A stretch of DNA of 64,000 bases from positions 133,084,118-133,148,117 of the forward strand of contig OX465579.1 in assembly GCA_950022655.1 (NCBI GenBank), given 5' to 3'. The stretch comes from Alentia gelatinosa. Lineage: Eukaryota; Annelida; Polychaeta; Phyllodocida; Polynoidae. The position numbers and the translations under genes were made by a program. The number at the start of each line of letters is the position of its first letter. Positions within the stretch are counted from its first letter, which is position 1. The notes under the pieces are model-generated. The model did not search any database. It saw only the letters and a list, made by a program, of their open reading frames with translations, and was not told the origin of the DNA. Of the stretch, positions 49,561-61,254 are shown one piece after another.

Positions 49561-50641
49561 CGGCGGAGCGCCACCCAGCGGGATCCAGCACGAGCGGCTA
49601 GCATGTAAGACAGCATGTAACAAAGCATGTTACGGCATTGCCCGTTGCACCCGCCACCTTTCAGTTCACTGCAATCAATGCAAATGGGGGAGGTGTAGCA
49701 AGGGCTGCTTCATTTTAATTTACTTTTGAAAAAAAGGTGTGAGTAAGAATAAAAATGTACGGCTCTGGCAGTGCCGAAGCTCGTTAATATGATAACACAT
49801 GCAGGTTACCTTCCCTAATACATGCAATATGATATAACATTGTCATGTGACTCGCGTAATGATCTCGTGCTGCTGATTGGGTGGTTACATAGTTTTACAT
49901 TAACTGCTCGGAGAATCATTTGCTCAATGGCAAGTATGACCACTCAGCCCTAATTTTTATTATTGTGGTTATGTTCCGTGTGAACGTGCGGTTGTAGGGA
50001 GGTCACTCGGTGCTTAGTATTTAGATCAAGTAAAGTTAAAAAGAGAGTTTCTTACAATAATCTCTTGTGATTTATTGAAAGAGAATGAAAATTCAAAGCG
50101 ATGAGGAGAAGTCTAAATCTTTGAATCACATCAACTTGATAAACAGATGTTTTGATTCCACGAGAGTCACTTCGGCTCACATCAATACTCAGTACGGGTA
50201 AATGATTATTATTTTAAATAAATCTATACAAAATAAACGTATGAAGATCAAATCTGCTCGTTAATAACCTGCAGCGCGGTCTGTCAGCTCATAGCTTCAC
50301 ATAGCGGTCAAGGCCCCGTGGACGGACGGACGGAGAGACGTGCGTGCACGGTGCTGTCCGTCCACACCCGTCTGTTAGAAGTTGACGAGCAACCCACACC
50401 CACCATCACACACCCCTCACACCCCGCTCACACTGCCACACCTACGCCGCCCCCACTTTGATGTGGAACTGTGTCCTACCTGAGTGCGCTTTGAAGATGA
50501 AACAGTGCATGATAAAGAATTCATGACGGCGGCGATGGGTAGGGGGATCGATTCCCGCCCAGACTGTGCAGGACGATGAGGGGGGAAAGGGTGGGCAGTG
50601 TCGATTGTGACTAGAGGGATCGTGGGAGTGTTGTGCGTATT

Positions 50642-50660
50642 GGGGGGGGGGGGGGGGGGG
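50642..50660. repeat. Poly-G tract, 19 bases
   Basis: It lies 150 bases after a pair of TCF-like sites (CTTTGATG 50456, CTTTGAAG 50489). Confidence 0.9.
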
Positions 50661-52987
50661 TAGTAAGCACGGATATAACAGGGACACAGGAAGAGAACAG
50701 TTTATGTGGGGAATCTATATAAAACATCTGGAGAGTAACTTACCAGAGTGCATAATAAGTTGTTACAAGCAGTGGCTTCATTTAGATTTGAACAAATTTA
50801 TGAATCTAAGTAAATGATTATGCCTGGCAGTTTTCTCATGGGCACCTGTATCGTGTTGCACAATTAAACATCCTGTATGGTTTGGTAAGACAATTAAAAA
50901 AGTAAACCTTAATTTTTTCCAATTCACCCCTCCCCCATCACGCACACGCTTACTAGATCAGAACATACCTACTCGTGTTTTGAGCTAGGATTACCAATTC
51001 TTCTTCTTGGCAGACCAGAAGATTGGTGGACTGTTAGCATATGGTAGTATTTATATATGTTAAAAATAAGAGTGCATATGCGGTATGGGAAAGGTCGTTG
51101 TCCGCCGGTTAGTGTAGGATATGACAGGGATGGACGTGGGGGCGGTGGCGGAGAAGGACGGGGGTGGAGTGGGGCTCCTGTCGGCAAGGTGCGCCCGAAG
51201 GCCGGGTGGCGGGGCACGAGGCCCGAGCTCTGTGATCATGATCCGGACGTAGCTTTGATCAGCAGACAGGGACTCCCGCGCCGCCCGCCTGCCCGCCGCC
51301 GCCTCCCTACCCCATGCACTGGCTCCCTGTGCCGCAGCTTTGGCGAGATTACACGATAACAGAGAGCGTACAGAGAGACGGGTCAGCGGAACGTACACTG
51401 GTTTGCTCGGCCCTCCAGATCCTTCTGTTGCTACCATGCTCCGCGCGCCTTCTTCTGGAGACACCGAGGCTTAGTAGGAGGAGAGTTGGGTTAGAAGTTG
51501 GATCCCGGTGGAGATTTCAGGAGATAAAACTGAAGGTGGTTACTGACGTGTACCCTAACACCTTGGGTTTGATAGAAGGTGTGTGCGCACATGTGACTTT
51601 CACAGTATTAGAGTACCCTGCTCCTGTACTCTGGTGACTCCCTCAGGGAATAGATATGAAAGTTCTGATGTAGACGCAAGCGAAAATTTGTGCAGTAAGC
51701 AAAATTCCCACATAAATTCTACATGATTAAGGACCCATAAGATCAGGCATGAATGAATGTTTTGTGAAATACAGTTATTACAATCGATATAGTGACAAAC
51801 CTTTATTTACCAACAAGAGAGCGTAACGATACACTTTTATATACACTTCTCCTTAGACACACTTAACCTCACAGAAGTAGGGCGCAGATGGTTTTAGGAA
51901 AAAAACTTTCCCAATTAACAGATTACACTCAGTCGGTGAGGGTGGGTCATGCTTTTGTTGTTATTGTCTAGTTTTATGCTGAATCCGTTTAGCCCTCCCC
52001 TGTTTTGTACATAGACCATGACCTCCTCTCCCTCCTGTTGGCGACTCGCCGGCCTCGGACCCCCGCCACGCCTGTAGCTTTGATCTCATGCCGCCCTTTT
52101 TACGCTGGAGACCCGGGAATAGGTGTGTCGTCGTCACTAGCGCCACGAGATGGCAGCAGCGGCGGTGATAGTTGTAAGGTTGGCCGCGGTGGCGCCGCCC
52201 CCTCCTCTTAACACACCTGGCCAAAGATCAGCCTTTTTAACGCGCCTGGACCATGATCAAAGGGCTGTGGCGGGGGTTAGGGTGCCGCCTCCAGGGCGGG
52301 CCGTCTCACCTGGAAGTGTACCTGGGTTAATTCTTGGGGCCATAGTTTCCTGCCACTCCGGGCGCGCCCGCTACGGGAGGAGCAAGGACACGGGAGGAAG
52401 GGTGGCCTGCGGTGACGACAGCTAAGTGGCACGGGTGGCGAGGTGCCTCTTCCAACAACGGAATCACCCTCATTTATCTGCCCCCCCCCCCCACCTGCCC
52501 ATCTATACTAGGCGAATGTGGTGAGTTGTGGATAAGGGGTCTGGTGGTTAGGGAGAGGGGTTAGGGTTAAGTTTTACCTGGTCGCTTGATCTCCCACCTT
52601 CCGGGGTGGTGGGAGTGCGGTCACGCCCGACACAAGAGGGTTGAGGCAAGGGGAAGTGAGGGTGGGGGATACTTCATATCACCAACCCCAACACCCCACC
52701 ATGCACTATCTCACCACAAGTAGGTGACGGCCAACCATAGGCATCAAACATGGATCGTTCAGCGGAAATGGAGTAACTGCTGAGGCATATATCGAGAAAA
52801 AAACCAGATCGGCACTGTTCGAGTGCTTTGAGTAACTCACTGGAGCAGACCGGAGAAGTACTTAATTTTTGTTTGTTTGTACAAATTATTGTATGTGCAT
52901 CTCAATGCCCATCGTCATTTGATATGGACACTGAGTGAGAATATATCGTATGTTATCTTTATTAAGATCTGTTATTTTATTTTACAG

Positions 52988-53105
52988 CGACGGAAGAGAT
53001 GCTCCTGCTTTCGGGACCAAGAAATGGAAGCAACGGCAAAAGGCGATGCACCGAAACGCACTAATCAACAAGTGCGCGGAGCTGAATCAACTCAGTGTGA
53101 TACCG
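52988..53105 (+). CDS. Axin: Axin, coding exon 3: basic linker before the GSK3-binding region
   Basis: It encodes residues 373 (last base) to 412. It opens with Asp-Gly, completing the Ser-Ser-Val-Asp-Gly sequence found in vertebrate Axin across the same intron, and continues with a very basic stretch (Lys-Lys-Trp-Lys-Gln-Arg-Gln-Lys, residues 384-391) as in the Arg/Lys-rich segment of Axin1, ending in Val-Ile-Pro where Axin1 has His-Ile-Pro. The acceptor follows a T-rich tract (TTTTACAG) and the donor is CCG|GTAAGA. The exon ends in phase 0. Confidence 0.93.
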
Positions 53106-53921
53106 GTAAGACTTGATTTCAACATGCGTTTGAAAAGGAGAAAATGGAGGTAATTGATTTTGAAATAACTGCAATTGTCTTACGAACATGGATATAAAAT
53201 AAATGGTTCAAAATTCAGTAAAATGTTCATATTGCACCTCAATATGATGAGGCTCTGATAAGATCAATATGTTTCAGTACTAAATTGCGCAGTTAAAGCT
53301 GAAGGTTGACAGATATCGCGATATTCTGATCCCCAAATAATCCCTTAACCCCGAAATAAAGCACACCACTTAATTGCTGGTTATTAAAAAACACGACGCA
53401 CAAAAACATACCACACCACAGAAGGATTATGCCTTCAATACAACCTGTAATTAACATGGATGAAATAGGCACTGCTATATAAAAAAAATACAAAAAAAAC
53501 CACGAATCAAATTGTTTTAAATATATAGAACAAAAGCTAAAATATGATTGGTTTTGAAGTCATTAGTGATTTCTATTCCTTCGTAGTATGGCTCTAGAGA
53601 GGTGGTCGTGGGAAGGACCTTAGCAAGGGCCTTGTGAGACGGTCCCGTGTGGGGGTCCTGGTGCATCGGGGATCCGGCTGCCACATCCTGGCCGCCGGTC
53701 GCTGTAATGACACATACACCGGAGACCAGGACCCGGGCTCGCTTTGAAGTCCACTCACCCCCATGTGGCCCGATACTGGCATTCTTTATCCAACAAACAA
53801 TGCCAGCAGAACCTCCGCTCTTTATGTGTGTGTTGTCTTTTTTCCTTCCACCGGGCGCTAATATAGAAGGAAAACAAGCCAGGAAGTAATCTGTTTGCAC
53901 AGCGATGTGGCTGTGGGAGTT

Positions 53922-53942
53922 GGGGGGGGGGGGGGGGGGGGG
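53922..53942. repeat. Poly-G tract, 21 bases
   Basis: Isolated G run in intron 4, 180 bases after the TCF-like site at 53742. Confidence 0.9.
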
Positions 53943-54362
53943 TGTTAGTCATCACGACCACAGTAGACGTGATGCCATCCTAACAGGATTCAGCAGGATT
54001 AAAGAATTATTTCTAATTGAATCAACTTTTAAACTGATAAGACGGGATCAGTCATCTAGTTACCTCTGATTCGTCAGCGGGCGTTTTCATGAAGCAGCTG
54101 TTGATGCCTTTCCCTTCTTGAAGCATATCCAGTTAAAGTACAGGAATGGGCACTTCATGTTTATATCTTTTACTCTATTACCGAATCATTCAAATTATTT
54201 GGAGATTTTGGGTATTTTTCCACGGAAGTGATCCGTAGAAATTGGTTGTTAACGAGCAAATTTTAGGTAATTATTCTGACGTCACCTCCAATCTAATACT
54301 TTTTAAAAACTGGGCGGCTAATTAGAACCAATAACGGATTAACTAATTAACAGAGTGATTAA

Positions 54363-54493
54363 TCAAAGTAATTGCTAATACACTCACGAGCGGGCCCAGG
54401 CCTCGTCAAGTCTAGTCTGACCAGAGGACAGCTGATAGGCCGGAACCATAGACACATTTTTAATTGATCAAAGAGGATCGAAGTACATCAAAG
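54363..54493. promoter_or_regulatory. Three TCF-like sites in 130 bases
   Basis: ATCAAAG occurs at 54362, 54467 and 54487, all in the same orientation. GCCGCCG, a helper-like site, follows about 35 bases after the last. Confidence 0.5.
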
Positions 54494-54572
54494 GCTAGCA
54501 CTGATGAGTCGGTCCGATCCGCCGTATGCCGCCGCCTGTCAGTCGCCGGATTAGCCGAGGGTGGGGTCGCGA

Positions 54573-54593
54573 GGGGGGGGGGGGGGGGGGGGG
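54573..54593. repeat. Poly-G tract, 21 bases
   Basis: It lies 170 bases before a 24-base poly-C tract, so the two could pair in single-stranded DNA or RNA as a GC-rich hairpin. Confidence 0.9.
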
Positions 54594-54765
54594 TTGCCCC
54601 CTGAGCCCATTTTTGCGGGCCCGAGGGGGGGCTGAAGTTGAAACATTTCTCGGCTCGGCCGCCGGCGTATTATCCTCGCTAAATTGAGCAGCGCCTAGTG
54701 TTAATGCTAAGCGCTTTTTGGTGGTTAGTTTGTAATTGACGAGGATCTCTGCTCTGCCATTGAAG

Positions 54766-54806
54766 CCCCCCCCCCCCCCCCCCCCCCCCACCACACACAC
54801 ACACAA
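54766..54806. repeat. Poly-C tract, 24 bases, followed by (CA)n
   Basis: C at 54766-54789 runs into a CA repeat. On the other strand this is GT followed by G, the same arrangement seen at 3261 and 18576 but inverted. Confidence 0.9.
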
Positions 54807-55352
54807 ACCGACTCCATATTCGTGCCTGTCTGCTTTTATCTGTTATTTTCCTTCTTATTCATCTAAAAAAAATTCATTTTCATTTTGTTTCTGTTAATAT
54901 CACACACACACGCACACGCACCACGTGACCAGGCATTCGTCCCCGGGACCCCCCTCCCGCCTTATTCACAACCCTTAGTTCTGTTTATTGCCGCTAGGGG
55001 AGACGCTGCCTTTGAAGTGGTCGCCTCATTTGCATACGGCCATTGTTGTTGCTCTGATGAGCGCAGGAAAGGTCAGCGTTTTCCCTTTGATCCTTTTCTG
55101 GCCGCGTGTTTGGGCGCCGCCGCGCGGCCACGTGTAATTTCTCTGCTTCATTTCATAATTGCGCCCGGCTCCCCGACAGATTTTAATATTGGGAGGATTT
55201 AGATTGAATCTTGGATCTCTATACCCCCTGCCTGGCAGCTCTGTGGAACCGGGGGTCGGTTTTTAACGTAACGCCCTCAACCAATAATGAAATATCAGTG
55301 TGTGCTCGGGCGTGCACAACAGGATTAAGGGTTATTGGGAGGCGGGAGCGGA

Positions 55353-55374
55353 GGGGGGGGGGGGGGGGGGGGGG
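55353..55374. repeat. Poly-G tract, 22 bases
   Basis: Within 1.5 kb of four other homopolymer tracts. A short GATA repeat follows at 55538-55552. Confidence 0.9.
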
Positions 55375-56796
55375 TTGACGGGCCTATTGTGACAGGAGTG
55401 ATAGAATTTCGCATTAGCCTTTTGAAAAGATGATAATGTTGATGAATTAAAAAGTGTGTGCAGATCCAAAAGCGAATAGGTTTCGGGGATGTGAGCGGAG
55501 GGGGATAGAGAAATGACTGTAAGGCTGTCTGTATGACAGATAGATAGATAGACGAGAGTTACGGAACAAAGCCTCGTTACTTCGTGAGATTTCGTGAGAC
55601 TGCAATCCAATTATACAGCGTGCTGACAGGCGGCCAATGGTTTTCTACTTCGGTAAAACAGATGGTGAACTACTAGAGTTGTCTCAGTGAGATATCAATA
55701 AATCCATTCTACTTACCCGTGCCTTGTGCACTGTACATAATTAAGGTATCCCGTGTTCATTTTACAGATAACCAATTAGATAACATGTTATGCCAGAATC
55801 GATGTAGCTGAACAATAATTGATGGATAACCATCATAAAGAAGTGAAATATGATGGTTGGAAAAACACCAAAAACATTGATAGAAGCGATGGGTGATAGT
55901 ACCTACTTCTCTATGATAAAACCCATGAGACGCAGAGTATGCCTATTTATTTCTCAATTACCAGAGCTGTATTCCCCTTGCGAGTGAGTACTCTGAGACT
56001 TACTACTAAGGTCCAGGTGAATCACAGATGTTAGGTAAAATCTAGTACAGGAGTTTTTTTATAACGTTAGATGTTAGCTAGCTGTCACTAAATCTAATTC
56101 TAAAATTCGGAAGCATGTGGATTGTTAGTATGACCGGTGTTGCTTATAATGATTCCTCCAGTCTTAGTTCTACCCTTTGTTCTGGTTTAATCATAAGGGG
56201 TGGGGTTTGGGATTGCACACCTGTTTGGGGGGTCGTCTGGGATAGCTATACCTGGGGTTAATTAGGTAGTGCTCACCTGGGTGGGCCTTTGATCATGCTG
56301 GTGCCATCAGGTGAGAACTCGTTGGACAGGTGGGCCACCAGGGTCCAGCATATGGTTAATCAGTGTTAAAAGAAACAACTGCCACATCACAGGAAATCTA
56401 CTTGGCCTTTTTTTGTGTTGTTGTTTTTTAGGGGGGGGGGGGGGCATAGAATGGGTGCCTAGTGCTATTCACTCGCAACGGTCATCGCTTGAAATAGTTT
56501 AGGCCTGACAAATAAAATTACAACGTCTGGGTAGTCACCATTAAACTTGTTCCACTACCGGATAAATTTTAGGGGGGACTACCACTCCAGACGGGGGAAG
56601 GCTTCACCCAAAGCATTCAAAGAAGTTTCTGTATATAAGTACCTCTCTTTAAATGAGGAATTAAAATATATTTACCCAATCATAGAACAGGTTCAAAAAG
56701 ACAATAGATTGAAAATGACGTACGTTGTATTTGGTGTGTGACGTGTTGTTGGAATGTTCCTATGATGTTGTAACACGGGACGTTGGTATTTGACAG

Positions 56797-56940
56797 AGAA
56801 CGGATCGTGCTCCGAAGGACCGAAACATCGCCGAGATCGACCCGGCCAAGTTTGCCGCCATGCTCATTGAGCGACTCGACAAGGTCAAAGATGAGCAGGA
56901 CAAGCTAAAGCGCATCGAGGATTCAATGAATCAACTCGAG
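56797..56940 (+). CDS. Axin: Axin, coding exon 4: GSK3-interacting helix
   Basis: This 48-codon exon encodes residues 413-460, phase 0 at both ends. After Arg-Thr-Asp-Arg-Ala-Pro-Lys it enters Ile-Asp-Pro-Ala-Lys-Phe-Ala-Ala-Met-Leu-Ile-Glu-Arg-Leu (426-439), matching the Axin1 helix that docks in the hydrophobic groove of GSK3 (Val-Glu-Pro-Gln-Lys-Phe-Ala and following). Phe431, Leu435, Leu439 and Val442 occupy the contact positions. The rest is a charged coiled-coil-like helix. The next domains of Axin, the beta-catenin-binding helix and DIX, would follow the donor GTAGGC at 56941, but I do not find them in the remaining 7 kb. Confidence 0.95.
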
Positions 56941-59900
56941 GTAGGCTCTCTCCTTCTGTTTTCTCAAAGTATACTATGTGTACCCAACACATTGAGCAAA
57001 TGTCTCCTCTGAATTAGATTCGCCAGCCTTTCTACTCTGTTCTGTCAACTTCTGCACTCAATAGCGTTCCCTTTAAAGTTTACCGATAGGTAGGCTGCAT
57101 TTGTAGAGTATCACTCTCTGTTTCAAATAGTCGTAGAAAGAGCACTCTAGGAAACTGGTATCAAAGTTTGAAGCCCGGCGACGGAGAAGAAAGATGAGTC
57201 TGCTTTAATCGGGAATAGTCGGCAATGGAAAAGCAGACAGGCCAAGTACACTTTCTCAAAGCCTTTCGCCTTTGCGGTGTCGAAAAATCCAAACTTGAGA
57301 CGGAATATTATATTATAGCCATGGATAATTGATTGCAATCGCGTTGACCTTTTTAGTTGGAAGTCAAATGGAAAGAGGACGGGAAATGTGCACTCTATGA
57401 TTGTTAGTAGTTGAAGGAGGGGGTGCGGAGAACAGAGGGGAGGTTGGCTCAGCCATCCGCCTTTGAGATTAATTCACCGAGAGAGAAGTCCTAGAAAGTC
57501 TGCCTTTGTGGTTGACAAAAGGCACAAAAGGATTCATACGGCCTCTCCCTATGTTATACAGAATCCTGGACCCCTTGTTACATTTCCCCTTTTATTATTT
57601 TTTTGGGACTACGTTTCTTTTCTCCTTTTTTCACCCCCATACCCTTGTCGTGTCACTTCAGAAGGTGCTATTGATAAGTCTGTATTGTCTTACCCCGAGT
57701 TGTGAAGTGCGCAAACGCAGTGGGATTGGGGGAAGCCTGCTCCCATTATCGCTCATTGTCAAAGCCTTCCTCTCAGTCAGCTAGGCGCACACAGGGCGGC
57801 AGGGTCCTTTGAAGCAGGCGCCGAAACAAGGCGACGCCCTCTGTGGATGTGACAGTGTAAATTTAGATGCCTTTCTTCCTAAAAGAACAACATGGCGCCC
57901 AGCGGTAAGAGCAGAAAAAAGGGATATGATAGGTGGGGACTGGCGCACACAGAGACGTGAGGTTTTGAGAAACCCGACGGCAGGGGCACTCGCCTGACGC
58001 AGGGAGTTACGTTATGGCGGATGAGGAGTGGAGGGGGGAAAGTGAGATTATCTGAGGTAAAAGGTCTTTATGAGGAATCATGGCCAGCAGTGTCACCTCC
58101 TGTACGCAGGCTGTGACAGAAGGAAGCATAGGTGTCCCTCCGCAACACCAAATACCCCTCTCCTCCCACATCCCTGCTCCAGCGCCGTCTCCCACTTCCA
58201 GCGACTCACTTTCACTCCCCCAGCTTCATCATGCCTTGGTTTGGGCCCTTTTGATGTCGGCATTTGTGTTGCGGTTGCATTATCAGCTTTCGCCTTCTTT
58301 TCTCCCCGACCGCGCCACTGGATCGCAGTCGCACAACTTTATGAAACGTGATCAAGTTGATCTCCCCGCTGCATTCCGTTTAATCTAGCCTTGGCTTTCG
58401 TCGACGCACGGACCCCATCCGTTTGAGTCGCTCCCATGTCCATTAGACGGGCCCGTGGCCGCGGATCGTCACGAGAGCCGTGTTTACACAAGACGACTTG
58501 TACCAACCCTAGAACTGTGTTTACACACGGCGACTTGTATCAATACTATAGCTGTGTTTCACACAAAAGATGGATTTGATCAATGCTATAAAAGCTGTAT
58601 TCATACAAGAGAACTGCAAATACTAGAGAAATGTCCCACTGTAAAAAAGAAAAGAAAACTCCTGAGAGCAGTTGATAGTATAGGTCCAGATAATTAGACG
58701 CTTGTGGATTATGATAAGACCCAAACATGTACTAGCGATCTGATAGTCATCACTGTAAAGTGAACCCACTGTTTTGGGGTTATTTTTTTCAAAAGATAAG
58801 TATATCCGTATATTTTCAATAAATCAGTTATTGTGGTCATACGGTAAACACTGTATCTTTGCGGTAAAGGTAAAGACACTACTGTTCTGAAATAAGCTCC
58901 TTTCTAATGTATCCTGTTCAAGGGAATAGGACACTGAAGACGACACTAGTAGATCTAGACGTTACTACCCCTCTTTCTTACTACCACACGTACTCGCACC
59001 AGCAGTAGTCGCTGGCGGAGCGGTTCACTCGGCTCCACTGCGAGCAGCTCAGTGCGGAATAACGAGCCGCAGTCAGAACGTCGCCGGATGAAAGCCATTG
59101 CCCAGGGGAGACCTTTTTGAAGACGGATTGATGACAGTATTTTCGCGAGCGAAAGATGCAAATAGGGCCACTCATTAGAAGACAGGGCGACTCCGTTTCT
59201 TTTCAATTGCAATTAGAAGGCACCTGGCGCCGCCATAGGAAAGGGAGGGCCCCTCATCGGACCGGCGGGCAGGGTGCCTGATGGTTGTGGATAAGCTGCA
59301 GGGTTTTTGTGTTAATCCAACAAGATCTGACGTCTCGGGGCTGACTACAAAGGGGGGCGGCCCCGTACAGCCAGCTTTGTAGTATGGTCGACAGTGAAGG
59401 AGGATCGGGCAAGAAGAAAGCACCAGCGGACGGGATGGGGGCGGGAGTAGAGGAGAGGGTGGGGCCCGTGTGTGGGGAGAGGGGGCAGGGAGTGGGGGAA
59501 AAAAGGCAGAGAGAAAGAGAGGAGCAAGGAAAAAAGAGCAAAGGGAAACGACTGAGAGCAGTGGGACAGAAAATGCTTGTTTGTGGGAGAGGAGGATTCA
59601 GAGAGGAAGTCAAGAGTTGTCGCCGCAAGCCGCAGGCCTTCTCTGTCTGTGATGAAGACTTTGCAATACTTTGGAGTTTGCTTTGAAATGAGAGATTTAC
59701 ACTGAGGGACAACCGCTGGAAACCACGTCAGCATGCGAACACCCTTACCAACGCACACATCAGGGCTGTCTGCGTCTATATCAGTTCGTGTAGAACGGTG
59801 AAGGTTAGGTTCACAGGGAGAAGTTGAAGGGCCTTTCCTTGCGTTGGGAGGTCCTTTGGGTCGCACAGAGCCCCCCACAGGCCCTCTCAGAGGGTGATAA

Positions 59901-61250
59901 TGTCTCCTATTGGTCCCATAGGAGCAGCTCATGTCATATACACCCCTACTCACACTCCGCTAAGCGACTCCAACACTGATGACCGGTAATCGGCGAGTAG
60001 TGTATGAGCCAGACGACGATGGCGGCTGGGAGTGGCACAAGGGGTTGCACTACACCATAACCCACGCTGCCCTCAGATGTTTCCCCACATCGCGGCCTCC
60101 CTTGGTTTGATCCCCCCGCCTCTGCAGGGACTTGACCCCGGAAGTCTTTACGAGGGGGTCACTGCTGCTGGGTCACGTGGTCACATGATCATAGGGACGG
60201 GGCAGGGTGGGACGCGCGCTCAGGGGTGGGAGGGCTGAGATCACAGAGTCATGGTTAAAAAGACATGTGGAAATTGATGCGGATTCGCACCAGAATTTCC
60301 ATAAATAGACCACTATCCCCTCCACCCTTCCACCTCCCTGCTTTCTGAAACTGCGATTACCACCACCTAACCGCCCACTCCGCGACACCGCAAGTTGCGC
60401 CTCTAGCGGTGAGCTAACCACCGTCGGCACCACCGCTAAGCGGCGCTAATTGCCTCCAGTGGGCATCTTTCAATTGTCATTGATTCAACACTGGCCGTAC
60501 TTATTCCCCCCGCCTTCACCACGCGGCGCCACTGGTCCTGCGGCGGCGAGCTGCTCGCGTTTGGAGGGCGGCGGTGTCCCTCCGAGGGTCTCAGAGGGAG
60601 CAGCTCTACAGACTGCTCGCCGTCTAGTCTTCCCACAGTGGTCAGTAGGTGGTAGGCGGGCGGGGTGGTGGGGGCAGACATCAAGGTTAAGGTCCGCTCT
60701 CTACAGCTCTATTGACCCCAATGGGCGCATGTTGACTGGCTACTACGTGAATCACCAAAGTTTGTGCGTGTGTGTGTGTTTGGGGTGGGTGACAGAGATA
60801 AGGTACTCTTCACTGTGTCTGTGTCACCTCTCTACTTAACAAACCAGCCGCGATATGAGGAGCGATCAGTGGTGACCAACACAAAGTCACTTTCTGAGTT
60901 CTGCCCGCAATGATCGCCAAGTGAGCGCCTATCGGGTAGCAGTGACAGGTGCTGAGATAGAGGGAGGGGGAGGGATGTGTGAGTGTTGATGGGTGTGGTG
61001 GAGGGTGGAAGGGGAGGCTCTTTGTAAAAGCAGGTATCAAAGTAGCCGCTGTTTGGTCATTGGTCAGGCGGGCGGCGGGTCAAGCTCAGATCTACAGGCG
61101 CTGATCGATCCGACCCCCAGCGCACACTCCCACCCCGCCGCATCCCTTTATGGATACCCCTTAGCTTTCCCCTCCCCATCCCCACACCGTGAGATCCGCA
61201 GCACGCTGACTCACCCGGTCCCTACACGGTGGCGCTTCAGGCTCTCGACA
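56941..61250 (+). other. Axin intron 5 or following non-coding stretch
   Basis: There is no exon with Axin beta-catenin-binding or DIX features. TCF-like sites lie near 57161, 57807, 59681 and 61037, and an octamer at 59156-59163. Reading frames at 58080-58388, 59345-59953 (minus) and 60032-60238 are low-complexity or lack domains and are not accepted. Confidence 0.6.
58477..58625. repeat. Decaying tandem repeat, unit about 37-40 bp, four copies
   Basis: Copies start near 58477, 58514, 58551 and 58594. The first two are 37 bases each and the most alike (GTGTTTACACA, then CGACTTGTA, then CAA and CTA). The third has 40 bases and the fourth is degraded. Copies 1 and 2 each hold TGTTTAC, a forkhead-type site; copy 3 has TGTTTCAC. 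Confidence 0.7.
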
Positions 61251-61254
61251 TGAG

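Larger units (their letters stand above)
29148..52987 (+). other. Axin intron 3, about 23.8 kb, rich in regulatory motifs
   Basis: It runs from the donor GTAAGT to the acceptor TTTTATTTTACAG. From about 30 kb on, GC-rich islands follow one another every one to two kilobases, and most hold one to three TCF-like CTTTGAW sites. It also holds the E-box cluster (36495-37143), five full CRE palindromes (29728, 34728, 37502, 38339, 46037), octamers at 35415, 45880 and 49678, many poly-G tracts, and one candidate nested coding start at 38229. No further Axin exon is expected between the two flanking ones, because their phases join exactly. Confidence 0.85.
53106..56796 (+). other. Axin intron 4, about 3.7 kb
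   Basis: It is bounded by GTAAGA and TTTGACAG. It contains eight TCF-like sites (53742, 54363, 54468, 54488, 55010, 55085, 56287, 56617), one full CRE (54277-54284), an octamer (55028-55035) and five long G or C tracts, more homopolymer tracts per kilobase than most of the window. No coding exon is supported. Confidence 0.85.

Noticed and set aside
52553..52574. TTAGGG-like telomeric motif
   Set aside because: Single copy in a G-rich patch; no array.
58080..58388. Possible extra Axin exon after a CGCAG acceptor-like site at about 58109
   Set aside because: Pro/Ser-rich, no match to the beta-catenin-binding helix, no good donor at a fitting phase.
59345..59953. 202- and 152-codon minus-strand frames
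   Set aside because: Ser/Pro/Leu-rich translations of a purine-rich strand (GGGAGA repeats); typical low-complexity shadows.
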